From NCBI GenBank assembly GCA_017654935.2, contig CM065713.1:20245326-20309325 (forward strand): a stretch of 64,000 nt of DNA, read 5' to 3'. Shown here piece by piece: positions 1 through 13,600 of the stretch. The notes under the pieces were generated by a model. It made no database searches. It had not been told where the DNA came from and was given only the letters and a program-made list of their open reading frames with translations. Numbering within the stretch: the stretch's first letter is position 1; each line of letters opens with the position of its first letter. Both the position numbers and the translations under genes were made by a program. The DNA comes from Phymorhynchus buccinoides (lineage: Eukaryota > Mollusca > Gastropoda > Neogastropoda > Raphitomidae).

Positions 1-100
1 GAGAGAGATGAATTCAAACTTCAAACTTCAAATCCTTTATTTTACAAGGATAACAATTTAGGCTGGGCCCAGTCTTTCATCCCGGTCCTTAGTTCGAAGA
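1..100 (-). mobile_element. Probable 3' end of a non-LTR retrotransposon or SINE
   Basis: Read on the minus strand, the segment ends in AAATAAAGGATTTGAAG followed by further TTTGAAG copies. A polyadenylation-like AATAAA just before short tandem tail repeats is the usual form of LINE/SINE 3' ends. No coding part is visible; the rest is replaced by GA repeats from about position 101. Family is not assigned. Confidence 0.35.
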
Positions 101-189
101 GAGAGAGAGAGAGAGAATGAGAAGAGGAGATTGAGAGAGAGAGAGAGAGAGAGAGAGGACGGATGAGAGAGAGATTGAGAGAAGAGAGA

Positions 190-226
<37 letters not shown>

Positions 227-1123
227 CGCTCATGTAAGCAAAGAGAAACAAGTTTTTCTTTACTATATGCAAAAGAAACGACCGGCAGGACATAGTACAT
301 GCACATACATACACTTCATGACATACACATACATTCACACTCACTTCGTGTGTGGTTTCTTTGTGAGCAGGTTGTCTTAATACTGTATGAGCAAGTTGTT
401 TGTGAGCGAGATCTTGTGAGCGTCTTCTTGTGAGCTATGATATGTCTCAACACCCCTACCAGCATGATTATCCGATGCATATTAAGAGTTAAATGCTCGC
501 ACTAAAAACAAGTAAGGCATAATGCTTGACGATGTCTAAGCTTAAGATAAATGTATAGTAAGCTTATGTCAGAGCACGGCGCCGAGAGAGAGAGAGAGAG
601 AGACTTACGAGAGAAGAGAGATGAGAGAGGGGAAAGGATGAGAGAGAACTGAGAGAGAGAGAGAGAGAGATGCAATCAGTAAGGCCACAGCCCCTCATGA
701 TTGGGCTACAATGAACATGATAATGTACACAGAAAGAAATAAGGTCAGCAAATACTCACAATACATGTATAAAACAAATACACGCTAACGAAATTCCTGC
801 AGAGCGAGGAGAGAGGGAGAGAGAGAGAGACCGAAGAGAGAGAGAGAGGAGAGAGATGAGAGAGACGAGAGAGAGAGAGAGACGAGAATGATAATGACAA
901 GGACAATGACAAAACTTTTAAGTGCTTTATTTATAACAGTCATACGTAAAAGCAAAGCTGGTGGAAACAGTGAAAAGAAACAATGATGAGAGCGAGAGAG
1001 AGAGGAGAAGAGACGTGAGAAGAGAGAGAGAGACTGAGAGAGAGTAGAGGAGAGAGAGACAGAGAGACAGAGAGACAGAGAGAGACGGACAGAGCACAGG
1101 GGCATAGAGAGGGAGGAAACAAC
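101..1123. repeat. GA-rich polypurine tracts with short non-repetitive islands
   Basis: Runs of GAGAGA occupy about 103-235, 583-670, 805-890 and 990-1110. Between them are ordinary AT-rich islands at 236-582, 671-804 and 891-989. Positions 360-433 hold a degenerate repeat of TTGTGAGC. I see no exon, tRNA or transposon end in the islands. Serine/leucine-rich frames here are translations of the GA repeat. Confidence 0.85.
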
Positions 1124-1623
1124 NNNNNNNNNNNNNNNNNNNNNNNNNNNNNNNNNNNNNNNNNNNNNNNNNNNNNNNNNNNNNNNNNNNNNNNNNNNNN
1201 NNNNNNNNNNNNNNNNNNNNNNNNNNNNNNNNNNNNNNNNNNNNNNNNNNNNNNNNNNNNNNNNNNNNNNNNNNNNNNNNNNNNNNNNNNNNNNNNNNNN
1301 NNNNNNNNNNNNNNNNNNNNNNNNNNNNNNNNNNNNNNNNNNNNNNNNNNNNNNNNNNNNNNNNNNNNNNNNNNNNNNNNNNNNNNNNNNNNNNNNNNNN
1401 NNNNNNNNNNNNNNNNNNNNNNNNNNNNNNNNNNNNNNNNNNNNNNNNNNNNNNNNNNNNNNNNNNNNNNNNNNNNNNNNNNNNNNNNNNNNNNNNNNNN
1501 NNNNNNNNNNNNNNNNNNNNNNNNNNNNNNNNNNNNNNNNNNNNNNNNNNNNNNNNNNNNNNNNNNNNNNNNNNNNNNNNNNNNNNNNNNNNNNNNNNNN
1601 NNNNNNNNNNNNNNNNNNNNNNN
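1124..1623. other. Assembly gap, exactly 500 N
   Basis: The gap is exactly 500 bases, as are the two others in the window. A fixed size points to a scaffolder placeholder, so true distance, order and orientation across it are not demonstrated. Confidence 0.98.
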
Positions 1624-4600
1624 TTTGTTTTTAAGTATGCTATGTCATCATTTTTTTGTTTGTTTTTAAGTATGCTTTGTCATCATTTTTGTTGTTTGTT
1701 TTTAAGTATGCTGTGTCATCATTTTTGTTGTTTGTTTTTAAGTATGCTATGTCATCATTTTTGTTGTTTGTTTTTAAGTATGCTATGTCATCATTTTTGT
1801 TGTTTGTTTTTAAGTATGCTATGTCATCATTTTTGTTGTTTGTTTTTAAGTATCATCTATGTCATCATTTTTGTTGTTTGTTTTTAAGTATGCTATGTCA
1901 TCATTTTTGTTGTTTGTTTTTAAGTATGCTATGTCATCATTTTTGTTGTTTTTAAGTATGCTATGTCATCATTTTTGTTGTTTGTTTTTAAGTATGCTAT
2001 GTCATCATTTTTGTTGTTTGTTTTTAAGTATGCTATGTCATCATTTTTTTTGTTTGTTTTTAAGTATGCTATGTCATCATTTTTGTTGTTTGTTTTTAAG
2101 TATGCTATGTCATCATTTTTGTTTGTTTTTAAGTATGCTATGTCATCATTTTTGTTGTTTGTTTTTAAGTATGCTATGTCATCATTTTTGTTGTTTGTTT
2201 TTAAGTATGCTATGCTATGTCATCATTTTTGTCATCATTTTTGTTTGTTTTTAAGTATGCTATGTCATCATTTTTGTTGTTTGTTTTTAAGTATGCTATG
2301 TCATCATTTTTGTTGTTTGTTTTTAAGTATGCTATGTCATCATTTTTGTTGTTTGTTTTTAAGTATGCTATGTCATCATTTTTGTTGTTTGTTTTTAAGT
2401 ATGCTATGTCATCATTTTTGTTGTTTGTTTTTAAGTATGCTATGTCATCATTTTTGTTGTTTGTTTTTAAGTATGCTATGTCATCATTTTTGTTGTTTGT
2501 TTTTAAGTATGCTATGTCATCATTTTTGTTGTTTGTTTTTAAGTATGCTATGTCATCATTTTTGTTTGTTTTTTTTGCTTGTCATCATTTTTTTGTTTTT
2601 AAGTATGCTATGTCATCATTTTTGTTGTTTGTTTTTAAGTATGCTATGTCATCATTTTTGTTGTTTGTTTTTAAGTATGCTATGTCATCATTTTTGTTGT
2701 TTGTTTTTAAGTATGCTATGTCATCATTTTTGTTGTTTGTTTTTAAGTATGCTATGTCATCATTTTTGTTGTTTGTTTTTAAGTATGCTATGTCATCATT
2801 TTTGTTGTTTTGTTTTTAAGTATGCTATGTCATCATTTTTTTGTTGTTTGTTTTTAAGTATGCTTGTCATCATTTTTGTTGTTTGTTTTTAAGTATGCTA
2901 TGTCATCATTTTTGTTGTTTGTTTTTAAGTATGCTATGTCATCATTTTTGTTGTTTGTTTTTAAGTATGCTATGTCATCATTTTTGTTGTTTGTTTTTAA
3001 GTATGCTATGTCATCATTTTTGTTGTTTGTTTTTAAGTATGCTATGTCATCATTTTTGTTGTTTGTTTTTAAGTATGCTGTCATCATTTTTTTTGTTTGT
3101 TTTTAAGTATGCTATGTCATCATTTTTGTTGTTGTTTGTTTTTAAGTATGCTATGTCATCATTTTTGTTGTTTGTTTTTAAGTATGCTATGTCATCATTT
3201 TTGTTGTTTGTTTTTAAGTATGCTATGTCATCATTTTTGTTGTTTGTTTTTAAGTATGCTATGTCATCATTTTTGTTGTTTGTTTTTAAGTATGCTATGT
3301 CATCATTTTTGTTGTTTGTTTTTAAGTATGCTATGTCATCATTTTTGTTGTTTCATTTTTGTTGTTTTTGTTTAAGTTTTTAAGTATGCTATGTCATCAT
3401 TTTTGTTGTTTGTTTTTAAGTATGCTATGTCATCATTTTTGTTGTTTGTTTTTAAGTATGCTATGTCATCATTTTTGTTGTTTGTTTTTAAGTATGCTAT
3501 GTCATCATTTTTGTTGTTTGTTTTTAAGTATGCTATGTCATCATTTTTGTTTGTTTTTAAGTATGCTATGTCATCATTTTTGTTGTTTGTTTTTAAGTAT
3601 GCTATGTCATCATTTTTGTTTGTTTTTAAGTATGCTTGTCATCATTTTTGTTTTGTTTTTAAGTATGCTATGTCATCATTTTTGTTGTTTGTTTTTAAGT
3701 ATGCTATGTCATCATTTTTGTTGTTTGTTTTTAAGTATGCTATGTCATCATTTTTGTTGTTTGTTTTTAAGTATGCTATGTCATCATTTTTGTTGTTTGT
3801 TTTTAAGTATGCTATGTCATCATTTTTTGTTGTTTGTTTTTAAGTATGCTATGTCATCATTTTTGTTGTTTGTTTTTAAGTATGCTATGTCATCATTTTT
3901 GTTGTTTGTTTTTAAGTATGCTATGTCATCATTTTTGTTGTTGTTTGTTTTTAAGTATGCTATGTCATCATTTTTGTTGTTTGTTTTTAAGTATGCTATG
4001 TCATCATTTTTGTTGTTTGTTTTTAAGTATGCTATGTCATCATTTTTGTTGTTTGTTTTTAAGTATGCTATGTCATCATTTTTGTTGTTTGTTTTTAAGT
4101 ATGCTATGTCATCATTTTTGTTGTTTGTTTTTAAGTATGCTATGTCATCATTTTTGTTGTTTGTTTTTAAGTATGCTATGTCATCATTTTTTTGTTGTTT
4201 GTTTTTAAGTATGCTATGTCATCATTTTTGTTGTTTGTTTTTAAGTATGCTATGTCATCATTTTTGTTGTTTGTTTTTAAGTATGCTATGTCATCATTTT
4301 TGTTGTTTGTTTTTAAGTATGCTATGTCATCATTTTTGTTGTTTGTTTTTAAGTATGCTATGTCATCATTTTTTTGTTTGTTTTTAAGTATGCTATGTCA
4401 TCATTTTTGTTGTTTGTTTTTAAGTATGCTATGTCATCATTTTTGTTGTTTGTTTTTAAGTATGCTATGTCATCATTTTTGTTGTTTGTTTTTAAGTATG
4501 CTATGTCATCATTTTTGTTGTTTGTTTTTAAGTTGTTGTTTGTTTTTAAGTATGCTATGTCATCATTTTTGTTTTTTGTTTTTAAGTATGCTATGTCATC

Positions 4601-7600
4601 ATTTTTGTTGTTTGTTTTTAAGTATGCTATGTCATCATTTTTTTTTGTTTGTTTTTAAGTTGTTTGTTTTTAAGTATGCTATGTCATCATTTTTGTTGTT
4701 TGTTTTTAAGTATGCTATGTCATCATTTTTGTTGTTTGTTTTTAAGTATGCTATGTCATCATTTTTGTTGTTTGTTTTTAAGTATGCTATGTCATCATTT
4801 TTGTTGTTTGTTTTTAAGTATGCTATGTCATCATTTTTGTTGTTTGTTTTTAAGTATGCTATGTCATCATTTTTGTTGTTTGTTTTTAAGTATGCTATGT
4901 CATCATTTTTGTTGTTTGTTTTTAAGTATGCTATGTCATCATTTTTGTTGTTTGTTTTTAAGTATGCTATGTCATCATTTTTGTTGTTTGTTTTTAAGTA
5001 TGCTATGTCATCATTTTTGTTGTTTGTTTTTTATGTTGTCATCATTTTTTTGTTTTTAAGTATGCTATGTCATCATTTTTGTTGTTTGTTTTTAAGTATG
5101 CTATGTCATCATTTTTTTGTTGTTTGTTTTTAAGTATGCTATGTCATCATTTTTGTTGTTTGTTTTTAAGTATGCTATGTCATCATTTTTAAGTATGCTT
5201 GTCATCATTTTTTTGTTTGTTTTTAAGTATGCTATGTCATCATTTTTGTTGTTTGTTTTTAAGTATGCTATGTCATCATTTTTGTTTGTTTTTAAGTATT
5301 TTTGTTTTTTTTTAAGTATGCTATGTCATCATTTTTGTTGTTTGTTTTTAAGTATGCTATGTCATCATTTTTGTTGTTTGTTTTTAAGTATGCTATGTCA
5401 TCATTTTTGTTGTTTGTTTTTAAGTATGCTATGTCATCATTTTTGTTGTTTGTTTTTAAGTATGCTATGTCATCATTTTTGTTGTTTGTTTTTAAGTATG
5501 CTATGTCATCATTTTTGTTGTTTGTTTTTAAGTATGCTATGTCATCATTTTTGTTGTTTGTTTTTAAGTATGCTATGTCATCATTTTTGTTGTTTGTTTT
5601 TAAGTATGCTATGTCATCATTTTTGTTGTTTGTTTTTAAGTATGCTATGTCATCATTTTTGTTGTTTGTTTTTAAGTATGCTATGTCATCATTTTTTTGT
5701 TTGTTTTTAAGTATGCTATGTCATCATTTTTTTGTTTGTTTTTAAGTATGCTATGTCATCATTTTTGTTGTTTGTTTTTAAGTATGCTATGTCATCATTT
5801 TTGTTGTTTGTTTTTAAGTATGCTATGTCATCATTTTTGTTGTTTGTTTTTTTTTGTTTGTTTTTAAGTATGCTATGTCATCATTTTTGTTGTTTGTTTT
5901 TAAGTATGCTATGTCATCATTTTTGTTGTTTTGTTTTTAAGTATGCTATGTCATCATTTTTGTTGTTTGTTTTTAAGTATGCTATGTCATCATTTTTGTT
6001 GTTTGTTTGTTTTTAAGTATGCTATGTCATCATTTTTGTTGTTTGTTTTTAAGTATGCTATGTCATCATTTTTGTTGTTTGTTTTTAAGTATGCTATGTC
6101 ATCATTTTTGTTGTTTGTTTTTAAGTATGCTATGTCATCATTTTTGTTGTTTGTTTTTAAGTATGCTATGTCATCATTTTTGTTGTTTGTTTTTAAGTAT
6201 GCTATGTCATCATTTTTGTTGTTTGTTTTTAAGTATGCTATGTCATCATTTTTGTTGTTTGTTTTTAAGTATGCTATGTCATCATTTTTGTTGTTTGTTT
6301 TTAAGTATGCTATGTCATCATTTTTGTTGTTTGTTTTTAAGTATGCTATGTCATCATTTTTGTTGTTTGTTTTTAAGTATGCTATGTCATCATTTTTGTT
6401 GTTTGTTTTTAAGTATGCTATGTCATCATTTTTGTTGTTTGTTTTTAAGTATGCTATGTCATCATTTTTGTTGTTTGTTTTTAAGTATGCTATGTCATCA
6501 TTTTTGTTGTTTGTTTTTAAGTATGCTATGTCATCATTTTTGTTGTTTGTTTTTAAGTATGCTATGTCATCATTTTTGTTGTTTGTTTTTAAGTATGCTA
6601 TGTCATCATTTTTGTTGTTTGTTTTTTTGTTGTTTGTTTTTAAGTATGCTATGTCATCATTTTTGTTTTTTGTTGTTTGTTTTTAAGTATGCTATGTCAT
6701 CATTTTTGTTGTTTGTTTTTAAGTATGCTATGTCATCATTTTTGTTGTTTGTTTTTAAGTATGCTATGTCATCATTTTTGTTGTTGTTTGTTTTTAAGTA
6801 TGCTATGTCATCATTTTTGTTGTTTGTTTTTAAGTATGCTATGTCATCATTTTTGTTGTTTGTTTTTAAGTATGCTATGTCATCATTTTTGTTGTTTGTT
6901 TTTAAGTATGCTATGTCATCATTTTTGTTGTTTGTTTTTAAGTATGCTATGTCATCATTTTTGTTGTTTGTTTTTAAGTATGCTATGTCATCATTTTTGT
7001 TGTTTGTTTTTAAGTATGCTATGTCATCATTTTTGTTGTTTGTTTTTAAGTATGCTATGTCATCATTTTTGTTGTTTTTTTTTAAGTATTCTATGTCATC
7101 ATGTCATTTTTTGTTTGTTTTTAAGTATGCTATGTCATCATTTTTGTTGTTTGTTTTTAAGTATGCTATGTCATCATTTTTGTTGTTTGTTTTTAAGTAT
7201 GCTATGTCATCATTTTTGTTGTTTGTTTTTAAGTATGCTATGTCATCATTTTTGTTGTTTGTTTTTAAGTATGCTATGTCATCATTTTTGTTGTTTGTTT
7301 TTAAGTATGCTATGTCATCATTTTTGTTGTTTGTTTTTAAGTATGCTATGTCATCATTTTTGTTGTTTGTTTTTAAGTATGCTATGTCATCATTTTTGTT
7401 GTTTGTTTTTAAGTATGCTATGTCATCATTTTTGTTGTTTGTTTTTAAGTATGCTATGTCATCATTTTTGTTGTTTGTTTTTAAGTATGCTATGTCATCA
7501 TTTTTGTTTGTTTTTAAGTATGCTATGTCATCATTTTTGTTGTTTGTTTTTAAGTATGCTATGTCATCATTTTTGTTGTTTGTTTTTAAGTATGCTATGT

Positions 7601-10600
7601 CATCATTTTTGTTGTTTGTTTTTAAGTATGCTATGTCATCATTTTTGTTGTTTGTTTTTAAGTATGCTATGTCATCATTTTTGTTGTTTGTTTTTAAGTA
7701 TGCTATGTCATCATTTTTGTTGTTTGTTTTTAAGTATGCTATGTCATCATTTTTGTTGTTTGTTTTTAAGTATGCTATGTCATCATTTTTGTTGTTTGTT
7801 TTTAAGTATGCTATGTCATCATTTTTGTTGTTTGTTTTTAAGTATGCTATGTCATCATTTTTGTTGTTTGTTTTTAAGTATGCTATGTCATCATTTTTGT
7901 TTTTGTTTTTAAGTATGCTATGTCATCATTTTTGTTGTTTGTTTTTAAGTATGCTATGTCATCATTTTTGTTGTTTGTTTTTAAGTATGCTATGTCATCA
8001 TTTTTGTTGTTTGTTTTTAAGTATGCTATGTCATCATTTTTGTTGTTTGTTTTTAAGTATGCTATGTCATCATTTTTGTTGTTTGTTTTTAAGTATGCTA
8101 TGTCATCATTTTTGTTGTTTGTTTTTAAGTATGCTATGTCATCATTTTTGTTGTTTGTTTTTAAGTATGCTATGTCATCATTTTTTTGTAAGTTGTTTTT
8201 AAGTATGCTATGTCATCATTTTGTTGTTTGTTTTTAAGTATGCTATGTCATCATTTTTGTTGTTTGTTTTTAAGTATGCTATGTCATCATTTTTGTTGTT
8301 TGTTTTTAAGTATGCTATGTCATCATTTTTGTTGTATGCTTTGTTTTTAAGTATGCTATGTCATCATTTTTGTTGTTTGTTTTTAAGTATGCTATGTCAT
8401 CATTTTTGTTGTTTGTTTTTAAGTATGCTATGTCATCATTTTTGTTGTTTGTTTTTAAGTATGCTATGTCATCATTTTTGTTGTTTGTTTTTAAGTATGC
8501 TATGTCATCATTTTTGTTGTTTGTTTTTAAGTATGCTATGTCATCATTTTTGTTGTTTGTTTTTAAGTATGCTATGTCATCATTTTTGTTGTTTGTTTTT
8601 AAGTATGCTATGTCATCATTTTTGTTGTTGTTTGTTTTTAAGTATGCTATGTCATCATTTTTGTTGTTTGTTTTTAAGTATGCTATGTCATCATTTTTGT
8701 TGTTGTTTGTTTTTAAGTATGCTATGTCATCATTTTTGTTGTTGTTTGTTTTTAAGTATGCTATGTCATCATTTTTGTTGTTTGTTTTTAAGTATGCTAT
8801 GTCATCATTTTTGTTGTTTGTTTTTAAGTATGCTATGTCATCATTTTTGTTGTTTGTTTTTAAGTATGCTATGTCATCATTTTTGTTGTTTTTAAGTATG
8901 CTATGTTCATTTTTGTTGTTTGTTTTTAAGTATGCTATGTCATCATTTTTGTTGTTTGTTTTTAAGTATGCTGTGTCATCATTTTTGTTGTTTGTTTTTA
9001 AGTATGCTATGTCATCATTTTTGTTGTTTGTTTTTAAGTATGCTATGTCATCATTTTTGTTGTTTGTTTTTAAGTATGCTATGTCATCATTTTTGTTGTT
9101 TGTTTTTAAGTATGCTATGTCATCATTTTTGTTGTTTGTTTTTAAGTATGCTATGTCATCATTTTTGTTGTTTGTTTTTAAGTATGCTATGTCATCATTT
9201 TTGTTGTTGTTTGTTTTTAAGTATGCTATGTCATCATTTTTGTTGTTTGTTTTTAAGTATGCTATGTCATCATTTTTGTTGTTTGTTTTTAAGTATGCTA
9301 TGTCATCATTTTTGTTGTTGTTTGTTTTTAAGTATGCTATGTCATCATTTTTGTTGTTTGTTTTTAAGTATGCTATGTCATCATTTTTGTTGTTGTTTGT
9401 TTTTAAGTATGCTATGTCATCATTTTTGTTGTTTGTTTTTAAGTATGCTATGTCATCATTTTTGTTGTTTGTTTTTAAGTATGCTATGTCATCATTTTTG
9501 TTGTTTGTTTTTAAGTATGCTATGTCATCATTTTTGTTGTTTGTTTTTAAGTATGCTATGTCATCATTTTTGTTGTTTGTTTTTAAGTATGCTATGTCAT
9601 CATTTTTGTTGTTTGTTTTTAAGTATGCTATGTCATCATTTTTGTTGTTTGTTTTTAAGTATGCTATGTCATCATTTTTGTTGTTTGTTTTTAAGTATGC
9701 TATGTCATCATTTTTGTTGTTTGTTTTTAAGTATGCTATGTCATCATTTTTGTTGTTTTTGTTGTTTGTTTTTAAGTATGCTATGTCATCATTTTTGTTG
9801 TTTGTTTTTAAGTATGCTATGTCATCATTTTTGTTGTTTGTTTTTAAGTATGCTATGTCATCATTTTTGTTGTTTGTTTTTAAGTATGCTATGTCATCAT
9901 TTTTGTTGTTTGTTTTTAAGTATGCTATGTCATCATTTTTGTTGTTTGTTTTTAAGTATGCTATGTCATCATTTTTGTTGTTTGTTTTTAAGTATGCTAT
10001 GTCATCATTTTTGTTGTTTGTTTTTAAGTATGCTATGTCATCATTTTTGTTGTTTGTTTTTAAGTATGCTATGTCATCATTTTTGTTGTTTGTTTTTAAG
10101 TATGCTTGTCATCATTTTTGTTGTTTGTTTTTAAGTATGCTATGTCATCATTTTTGTTGTTTGTTTTTAAGTATGCTATGTCATCATATGCTATTTTTGT
10201 TTGTTTTTAAGTATGCTATGTCATCATTTTTGTTGTTTGTTTTTAAGTATGCTATGTCATCATTTTTGTTGTTTGTTTTTAAGTATGCTATGTCATCATT
10301 TTTGTTGTTTGTTTTTAAGTATGCTATGTCATCATTTTTGTTGTTTGTTTTTAAGTATGCTATGTCATCATTTTTTTGTTTGTTTTTAAGTATGCTATGT
10401 CATCATTTTTGTTGTTTGTTTTTAAGTATGTCATCTATGTCATCATTTTTGTTGTTTGTTTTTAAGTATGCTATGTCATCATTTTTGTTGTTTGTTTTTA
10501 AGTATGCTATGTCATCATTTTTGTTGTTTGTTTTTAAGTATGCTATGTCATCATTTTTGTTGTTTGTTTTTAAGTATGCTGTGTCATCATTTTTGTTGTT

Positions 10601-13600
10601 TGTTTTTAAGTATGCTATGTCATCATTTTTGTTGTTTGTTTTTAAGTATGCTATGTCATCATTTTTGTTGTTTGTTTTTTAAGTATGCTATGTCATCATT
10701 TTTGTTGTTTGTTTTTAAGTATGCTATGTCATCATTTTTGTTGTTTGTTTTTAAGTATGCTATGTCATCATTTTTGTTGTTTTGTTTTTAAGTATGCTAT
10801 GTCATCATTTTTGTTGTTTGTTTTTAAGTATGCTATGTCATCATTTTTGTTTGTTTTTAAGTATGCTATGTCATCATTTTTGTTGTTTGTTTTTAAGTAT
10901 GCTATGTCATCATTTTTGTTGTTTGTTTTTAAGTATGCTATGTCATCATTTTTGTTGTTTGTTTTTAAGTATGCTATGTCATCATTTTTGTTGTTTGTTT
11001 TTAAGTATGCTATGTCTATGTCATCTCATTTTTGTTGTTTGTTTTTAAGTATGCTATGTCATCATTTTTGTTGTTTGTTTTTAAGTATGCTATGTCATCA
11101 TTTTTGTTGTTTGTTTTTAAGTATGCTATGTCATCATTTTTGTTGTTTGTTTTTAAGTATGCTATGTCATCATTTTTGTTGTTTGTTTTTAAGTATGCTA
11201 TGTCATCATTTTTGTTGTTTGTTTTTAAGTATGCTATGTCATCATTTTTGTTGTTTGTTTTTAAGTATGCTATGTCATCATTTTTGTTGTTTGTTTTTAA
11301 GTATGCTATGTCATCATTTTTGTTGTTTGTTTTTAAGTATGCTATGTCATCATTTTTGTTGTTTGTTTTTAAGTATGCTATGTCATCATTTTTGTTGTTT
11401 GTTTTTAAGTATGCTATGTCATCATTTTTGTTGTTTGTTTTTAAGTATGCTATGTCATCATTTTTGTTGTTTGTTTTTAAGTATGCTATGTCATCATTTT
11501 TGTTTGTTTGTTTTTAAGTATGCTATGTCATCATTTTTGTTGTTTGTTTTTAAGTATGCTATGTCATCATTTTTGTTTGTTGTTTGTTTTTAAGTATGCT
11601 ATGTCATCATTTTTGTTGTTTGTTTTTAAGTATGCTATGTCATCATTTTTGTTGTTTGTTTTTAAGTATGCTATGTCATCATTTTTGTTGTTTGTTTTTA
11701 AGTATGCTATGTCATCATTTTTGTTGTTTGTTTTTAAGTATGCTATGTCATCATTTTTGTTGTTTGTTTTTAAGTATGCTATGTCATCATTTTTGTTGTT
11801 TTTGTATGCTTGTCATCAGTATGCTATGTCATCATTTTTGTTGTTTGTTTTTAAGTATGCTATGTCATCATTTTTGTTGTTTGTTTTTAAGTATGCTATG
11901 TCATCATTTTTGTTGTTTGTTTTTAAGTATGCTGTCATCATTTTAGTTTTGTTTTTAAGTATGCTATGTCATCATTTTTGTTGTTTGTTTTTAAGTATGC
12001 TATGTCATCATTTTTGTTGTTGTTTGTTTTTAAGTATGCTATGTCATCATTTTTGTTGTTTGTTTTTAAGTATGCTGTGTCATCATTTTTGTTTTGTTTT
12101 TAAGTATGCTATGTCATCATTTTTGTTTTGTTTTTAAGTATGCTATGTCATCATTTTTGTTGTTTGTTTTTAAGTATGCTATGTCATCATTTTTGTTGTT
12201 TGTTTTTAAGTATGCTATGTCATCATTTTTGTTGTTTGTTTTTAAGTATGCTATGTCATCATTTTTGTTGTTTGTTTTTAAGTATGCTATGTCATCATTT
12301 TTGTTGTTTGTTTTTAAGTATGCTATGTCATCATTTTTGTTGTTTGTTTTTAAGTATGCTATGTCATCATTTTTGTTGTTTGTTTTTAAGTATGCTATGT
12401 CATCATTTTTGTTGTTTGTTTTTAAGTATGCTATGTCATCATTTTTGTTGTTTGTTTTTAAGTATGCTATGTCATCATTTTTGTTGTTTGTTTTTAAGTA
12501 TGCTTGTCATCATTTTTGTTGTTTGTTTTTAAGTATGCTATGTCATCATTTTTGTTGTTTGTTTTTAAGTATGCTATGTCATCATTTTTGTTGTTTGTTT
12601 TTAAGTATGCTATGTCATCATTTTTGTTTGTTTGTTTTTAAGTATGCTATGTCATCATTTTTGTTGTTTGTTTTTAAGTATGCTATGTCATCATTTTTGT
12701 TGTTTGTTTTTAAGTATGCTATGTCATCATGTCATCATTTTTGTTGTTTGTTTTTAAGTATGCTATGTCATCATTTTTGTTGTTTGTTTTTTTAAGTATG
12801 CTATGTCATCATTTTTGTTGTTTGTTTTTAAGTATGCTATGTCATCATTTTTGTTGTTTGTTTTTAAGTATGCTATGTCATCATTTTTGTTGTTTGTTTT
12901 TAAGTATGCTATGTCATCATTTTTGTTGTTTGTTTTTAAGTATGCTATGTCATCATTTTTGTTGTTTGTTTTTAAGTATGCTATGTCATCATTTTTGTTG
13001 TTTGTTTTTAAGTATGCTATGTCATCATTTTTGTTGTTTGTTTTTAAGTATGCTATGTCATCATTTTTGTTGTTTGTTTTTAAGTATGCTATGTCATCAT
13101 TTTTGTTGTTTGTTTTTAAGTATTCATCATTTTTTTTGTTTGTTTTTAAGTATGCTATGTCATCATTTTTGTTGTTTGTTTTTAAGTATGTCATCTTGTC
13201 ATCATTTTTGTTTGTTTTTAAGTATGCTATGTCATTTTTGTTGTTTGTTTTTAAGTATGCTATGTCATCATTTTTGTTGTTTGTTTTTAAGTATGCTATG
13301 TCATCATTTTTGTTGTTTGTTTTTAAGTATGCTATGTCATCATTTTTGTTGTTTGTTTTTAAGTATGCTATGTCATCATTTTTGTTGTTTGTTTTTAAGT
13401 ATGCTATGTCATCATTTTTGTTGTTTGTTTTTAAGTATGCTATGTCATCATTTTTGTTTTGTTTGTTTTTAAGTATGCTATGTCATCATTTTTGTTGTTT
13501 GTTTTTAAGTATGCTATGTCATCATTTTTGTTGTTTGTTTTTAAGTATGCTATGTCATCATTTTTGTTGTTTGTTTTTAAGTATGCTATGTCATCATTTT

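Noticed and set aside
1711..1780. Regulatory role of the forkhead-like TGTTTGT core in each satellite unit
   Set aside because: The core is too short and too common in T/G-rich DNA to claim binding; kept only as a speculative remark.
6007..10682. Open frames of 400-774 codons in the satellite array, rich in Phe, Ser, Leu and Cys
   Set aside because: The unit is 36 bp, a multiple of 3, so a stop-free frame stays open. Two forward frames and at least one reverse frame of the same DNA are all open, and frames break exactly where unit length changes. No splice, promoter or codon signal.
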